Shown: positions 61,042-64,000 of the stretch, piece by piece
Layout of the letters: every line of letters starts with the position of its first letter
Numbering within the stretch: the stretch's first letter is position 1
Source: Mucilaginibacter ginsenosidivorax
GTDB taxonomy: Bacteria; Bacteroidota; Bacteroidia; Sphingobacteriales; Sphingobacteriaceae
Reading direction: 5' to 3'
Length of the DNA stretch: 64,000 nt
NCBI RefSeq assembly: GCF_007971525.1
Contig: NZ_CP042437.1
Span: 7,747,414 to 7,811,413 of the forward strand
Translations under genes and position numbers: made by a program
Notes under the pieces: model-generated
Databases searched by the model: none
What the model was told of the DNA's origin: nothing
The model's input: only the letters and a program-made list of their open reading frames with translations

Positions 61042-61950
61042 ATGATGAAAAACATAACCGTTATTGGATCCGGAACTATGGGTAACGGCATAGCCCACAC
61101 CTTTGCGCAATATGGGTTTGAGGTAGCGCTGGTTGATATCAACGCCGATGCACTGGCAAAGGCCTTACAAACAATTACCAATAATCTTGACAGGCAACTA
61201 AAAAAAGGCAGTATTGATGAGATTGCTAAAACAAACACGCTAAGCCGGATCAAGACGTATACCGATCTGAAAGAAGGTGCTGCATCGGCCGACCTTGTTA
61301 TTGAAGCCGCTACCGAAAACCGGGAAATTAAACTCAATTTATTTAAACAACTAAGCGAAATTTGTTCATACGATGTTATTCTGGCTTCCAACACATCATC
61401 TATATCAATAACCGAAATTGCGGCTGCCACCAAAAATCCGGGCAATGTAATTGGCATGCACTTTATGAACCCGGTACCGGTAATGAAATTGGTAGAAGTG
61501 ATCAGGGGGTATTCTACATCAGATTCGGTCACGCAAACCATTATGCAGCTGGCCCAAAAGCTGGATAAAGACCCTGTTGAAGTAAACGATTATCCCGGTT
61601 TTGTTGCCAACCGCATTTTAATGCCAATGATTAACGAAGCCATTTATACGCTATACGAAGGTGTAGCCGGAGTGCAGGAAATTGATACCGTTATGAAATT
61701 GGGCATGGCCCACCCCATGGGTCCGCTACAATTGGCCGACTTCATTGGCCTGGATGTTTGCCTGGCTATATTAAAAGTATTGTACGATGGCTTCGGTAAT
61801 CAAAAATATGCACCTTGCCCCCTACTGGTAAACATGGTTACAGCCGGCCACCGCGGCATAAAAACCGGGAGTGGATTTTATAAATATACCGCGGGTAGTA
61901 AAGAGTTGGTAGTAGCAAACAAGTTCACTAAATCTCCATTAAACCAATAA
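61042..61950 (+). CDS. 3-hydroxybutyryl-CoA dehydrogenase
   Basis: A 302-residue NAD-dependent 3-hydroxyacyl-CoA dehydrogenase. Rossmann motif G-S-G-T-M-G-N-G-I near 9, N-T-S-S-I-S-I-T near 115, the catalytic H-F-M-N-P-V-P near 139 and the helical C-terminal domain ending with G-F-Y-K-Y. Length and layout fit the stand-alone short-chain enzyme (Hbd/PaaH type) rather than a FadB fusion. It interconverts acetoacetyl-CoA and 3-hydroxybutyryl-CoA. No other fatty-acid genes are adjacent. A second in-frame ATG one codon in makes the exact start uncertain. Confidence 0.93.
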   Translation: MMKNITVIGSGTMGNGIAHTFAQYGFEVALVDINADALAKALQTITNNLDRQLKKGSIDEIAKTNTLSRIKTYTDLKEGAASADLVIEAATENREIKLNLFKQLSEICSYDVILASNTSSISITEIAAATKNPGNVIGMHFMNPVPVMKLVEVIRGYSTSDSVTQTIMQLAQKLDKDPVEVNDYPGFVANRILMPMINEAIYTLYEGVAGVQEIDTVMKLGMAHPMGPLQLADFIGLDVCLAILKVLYDGFGNQKYAPCPLLVNMVTAGHRGIKTGSGFYKYTAGSKELVVANKFTKSPLNQ

Positions 61951-61998
61951 TCCCCGAAACTGTCAAACGTCTGTAAGTAACTATTAAACATTTTACAG

Positions 61999-62289
61999 AT
62001 GAAAACAATTGCGAAAACCGGATTAATATTAGCCTTATCAGCATCACTATTTACATCCTGCGCAGCAGATTATTATGTAGCCGAACGCCCTGCCGAACCT
62101 GTATATGTACGGCCGGCAGCACCCTATCCGGGGGCTTATTGGATACCTGGCGAATGGGCCTGGCGTGGCGGCAGATATGTTTATATCAACGGGTATTATG
62201 CAAGGCCACGTGCCAATCGTGTTTATGTACAAGGCTACTGGCATCCTGTTAGCCATGGCTATGCATGGCACAGGGGTTATTGGAGGTAA
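61999..62289 (+). CDS. Small Tyr/Trp-rich lipoprotein (YXWGXW-type)
   Basis: A 96-residue lipoprotein with lipobox F-T-S-C21. The mature part is rich in Tyr, Trp, Pro and Gly with repeated W-x-P/W-R-G-G-R-Y-V-Y-I-N-G-Y-Y and Y-W-H-P-V elements, the pattern annotated as YXWGXW repeat protein. It likely forms an outer-membrane-associated beta structure; function unknown. Its transcript ends at the strong bidirectional terminator that follows. Confidence 0.8.
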   Translation: MKTIAKTGLILALSASLFTSCAADYYVAERPAEPVYVRPAAPYPGAYWIPGEWAWRGGRYVYINGYYARPRANRVYVQGYWHPVSHGYAWHRGYWR

Positions 62290-62295
62290 GCGAGG

Positions 62296-62318
62296 CCCCC
62301 TAACCCCCTAAAGGGGGA
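62296..62318. repeat. CCCCCTAACCCCCTAAAGGGGG repeat
   Basis: CCCCCTAA, CCCCCTAA and AGGGGG directly follow the small lipoprotein stop codon. The two direct CCCCCTAA units and the inverted GGGGG could fold into a short stem. A common intergenic motif in Bacteroidota. Confidence 0.55.
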
Positions 62319-62323
62319 ATGAT

Positions 62324-62380
62324 AGTTTTAAAAGCAAAACGCATAGTGATTTGAATAACTATGCGTTTTGCTTTTAAACT
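62324..62380. terminator. Strong bidirectional terminator between the lipoprotein and argS
   Basis: Inverted repeat with about 22-bp arms (62324-62346 and 62359-62380; one extra T on the left) and a 12-base loop. A- and T-rich arm ends give a T-tail in both directions, fitting the convergent genes either side. Confidence 0.88.
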
Positions 62381-62402
62381 CCCTATTCAGGAGGCTGTGG
62401 CT

Positions 62403-64000
62403 CTACATTCTCTCTGGTACATCTATTCCTAACAAAGCCATTCCTTTGCTAATTACTTTGGCCGACGAAGCGGACAGTTCCAATCTAAATTGTTTCAGCA
62501 CCTCATTTTCTGCCTGTAGTATCGATTTTTCGTGGTAAAACTTATTATAAGTCTTGGCCAACTCGTAAACATAGTTTGCAATAATTGCAGGGCTGTAGCC
62601 ATTGGCGGCATCTGTTATTACCGTTGGGAATTGGGTTAATAGTACAATAAGGTCGCGCTCTACTCCGTCAATTTCAGATATTGATATCTGATTCGTCTGC
62701 AGATAATTTGCTTTATTTAAAACTGATTTGATACGGGCGTGAGTATATTGAATAAAAGGCCCGGTATGTCCCTCAAATTCTACTGATTCATTAGGATCAA
62801 ATAGCAAACGTTTTTTAGGGTCAACCTTCAGCAGGAAATATTTTAGCGCGCCCATGCCTATAGTATGGTATAACTGCAGCTTATATTCGTTGCTAAAACC
62901 ATCCACCTTGCCCATGGCCTCGGTTTTTTGTTTAGCAGTATCATTCATCTCGGCTATCAGGTTATCTGCATCAACAACTGTTCCTTCACGCGACTTCAGC
63001 TTGCCCGAAGGTAGATCGACCATGCCATATGATAAATGAAACAGTCCGTCGGCACCTGCCTTGCCCAATTTATTGAGGATCAAGAAAAGCACTTTAAAGT
63101 GATAATCCTGTTCGTTACCTACACATAAATAGATTTATCCATGTGGAAGTCGTTATATTTTAATTGGGCCGTACCTAAATCCTGGGTAATGTAAACCGAC
63201 GTTCCGTCTCCGCGTAAAACCAGTTTTTCATCCAGCCCATCGGCAGTCAGGTCTATCCAAACCGAACCATCCGGCTTTTTAAAGAAAACACCTTTTTCCA
63301 GGCCCTCATCAATAATATCTTTACCAACAAATAGGTGTTCGATTCGTAGTAATATTTATCAAAATCAACACCCAGTTGTTTATAAGTTTCGGCAAAGCCT
63401 GCGTAAACCCAGCCATTCATGGTTTTCCAAAGGTCGAGAACTTGAGCATCACCGGCTTCCCATTTCTGGAGCATCTGCTGGGTTTCAACCATCAGCAAGG
63501 TTACATTTTTGCTATCTCTTTGATCTTATCTTCCTCGGCACCAATTTTATCGGTTAACTCAGTAATAAGTTTGGTTTCATTTTCGGGAGTAGCATATTTT
63601 TTTGACTTTAACTTATCAATACTAATCAGCAGCGCCTGTATTTTCTCTTTTTGGTTATCATTAAAGAGCGTCAGATCATTTTCATCGTAAATGCGCTCCA
63701 GGATCGGTACTAATTGTTTTCTCAGCTCTTTATCAAACAACACATAATATTTGCCCACCAAATGGTCGCCTTTCAAGCCGGACGACTCAGGAGTTTCGCC
63801 ATTGCCAAACATTTGCCATGCCAGCATAGATTTACAAATGTGGATACCCCTGTCGTTCACCAGGTTTGCCTTTACAACATCATACCCGGCAGCTGCCAGA
63901 ATTTGTGCCACCGAAAAGCCTAAAAGGTTATTTCGGATATGGCCCAGGTGCAACGGCTTATTGGTGTTTGGTGATGAATATTCAACCATTACCTTTTGCC
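62403..64000 (-). pseudogene. argS: Arginyl-tRNA synthetase, 5'-truncated at the window edge and frameshifted three times
   Basis: Class I arginyl-tRNA synthetase that charges tRNA-Arg. Reading from the right edge: the catalytic N-half opens M-V-E-Y-S-S-P-N-T-N-K-P-L-H-L-G-H-I-R (HIGH motif) and runs to about 63505; then a shift of one base into M-V-E-T-Q-Q-M-L; a second near 63325; a third near 63120; then the original frame resumes to the end D-V-P-E-R-M. Each break is the loss of one base in a short run (A6 to A5, G3 to G2, G2 to G1, as judged from the expected codons), and protein sequence on both sides is well conserved. As argS is essential and usually single-copy, sequencing or assembly error is the likeliest cause; a recent true pseudogene is the alternative. 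The start lies beyond 64000. Confidence 0.8.

Noticed and set aside
62403..64000. Three separate small genes on the minus strand at 62403-63092, 63253-63498 and 63501-63989
   Set aside because: Joined with one-base corrections they give one continuous, conserved ArgS; each alone is a fragment of it.

Overview
The window looks like chromosomal DNA of a Bacteroidota species, most likely family Sphingobacteriaceae and close to Mucilaginibacter (inference). The grounds are TAnnTTTG-type -7 promoter boxes, a GH92 mannosidase, a three-gene planctomycete-type cytochrome/DUF1501/DUF1553 cluster, many short lipoprotein and Sec signal peptides, and intergenic palindromes with GTCAT/ATGAC ends. Most genes are housekeeping or ordinary accessory genes. 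The only mobile element with defined ends is one IS4-family copy, and I see no prophage, CRISPR or integrative element.

Layout. 1-2.9 kb: the first 14 codons of an aldo/keto reductase leaving the left edge, then a CDGSH iron-sulfur protein, a class-A beta-lactamase-fold hydrolase and a SRPBCC protein. 3.0-6.3 kb (minus): thrS-infC-rpmI-rplT translation operon; infC starts with TTG one base after thrS. 6.6-12 kb: zinc-ribbon membrane protein, LutA-like Fe-S protein, UMF1-type MFS carrier and a large secreted glutaminase-like protein. 12.29-13.67 kb: IS4-family element inserted in an intergenic repeat. 13.7-16 kb: DUF4268 protein, small unknown protein, tRNA-Leu(TAG), zinc-ribbon metallopeptidase.

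16.7-23.6 kb (minus): three-gene operon of a DUF2126 amidoligase fused to transglutaminase, a circularly permuted ATP-grasp/alpha-E protein and a second transglutaminase-like protein. This is a predicted peptide-synthesis/peptide-cleavage system and the best candidate for poorly described biology here; the metallopeptidase at 14.95 kb may belong to it. 23.8-29.9 kb (minus): planctomycete-type cytochrome cluster. 30-37.3 kb: OmpA lipoprotein, Rpn-type nuclease, metallo-beta-lactamase-fold lipoprotein, three SDR oxidoreductases divergent from an HxlR regulator with an AGTAAC repeat array between them, and a DHFR-family protein. 37.5-39.5 kb: a glutamine-type aminotransferase and an omega-amidase, likely closing methionine salvage. 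40-45.7 kb: TolC/adaptor/RND metal efflux operon. 45.8-52.8 kb: GH92 mannosidase, small membrane protein, PPK2 kinase, class A PBP. 53-59.1 kb: peptidase-propeller-barrel outer-membrane fusion, fasciclin protein, zinc-less MsrB lipoprotein, GIY-YIG protein, XRE-S24 regulator, Spy-like protein. 59.2-62 kb: bioF-bioD, 3-hydroxybutyryl-CoA dehydrogenase, small tyrosine/tryptophan-rich lipoprotein. 62.4 kb to the right edge: argS, broken by three separate one-base deletions, each in a short homopolymer.

Intergenic DNA is unusually rich in two kinds of repeat: GTCAT/ATGAC-ended palindromes (2.8, 9.4, 16.1-16.7 kb), some acting as terminators, and arrays of a 6-12 base word repeated directly and inverted, with a different word at each locus (3.7, 6.35, 9.4, 12.1, 30.0, 38.6, 39.55, 42.5 kb).
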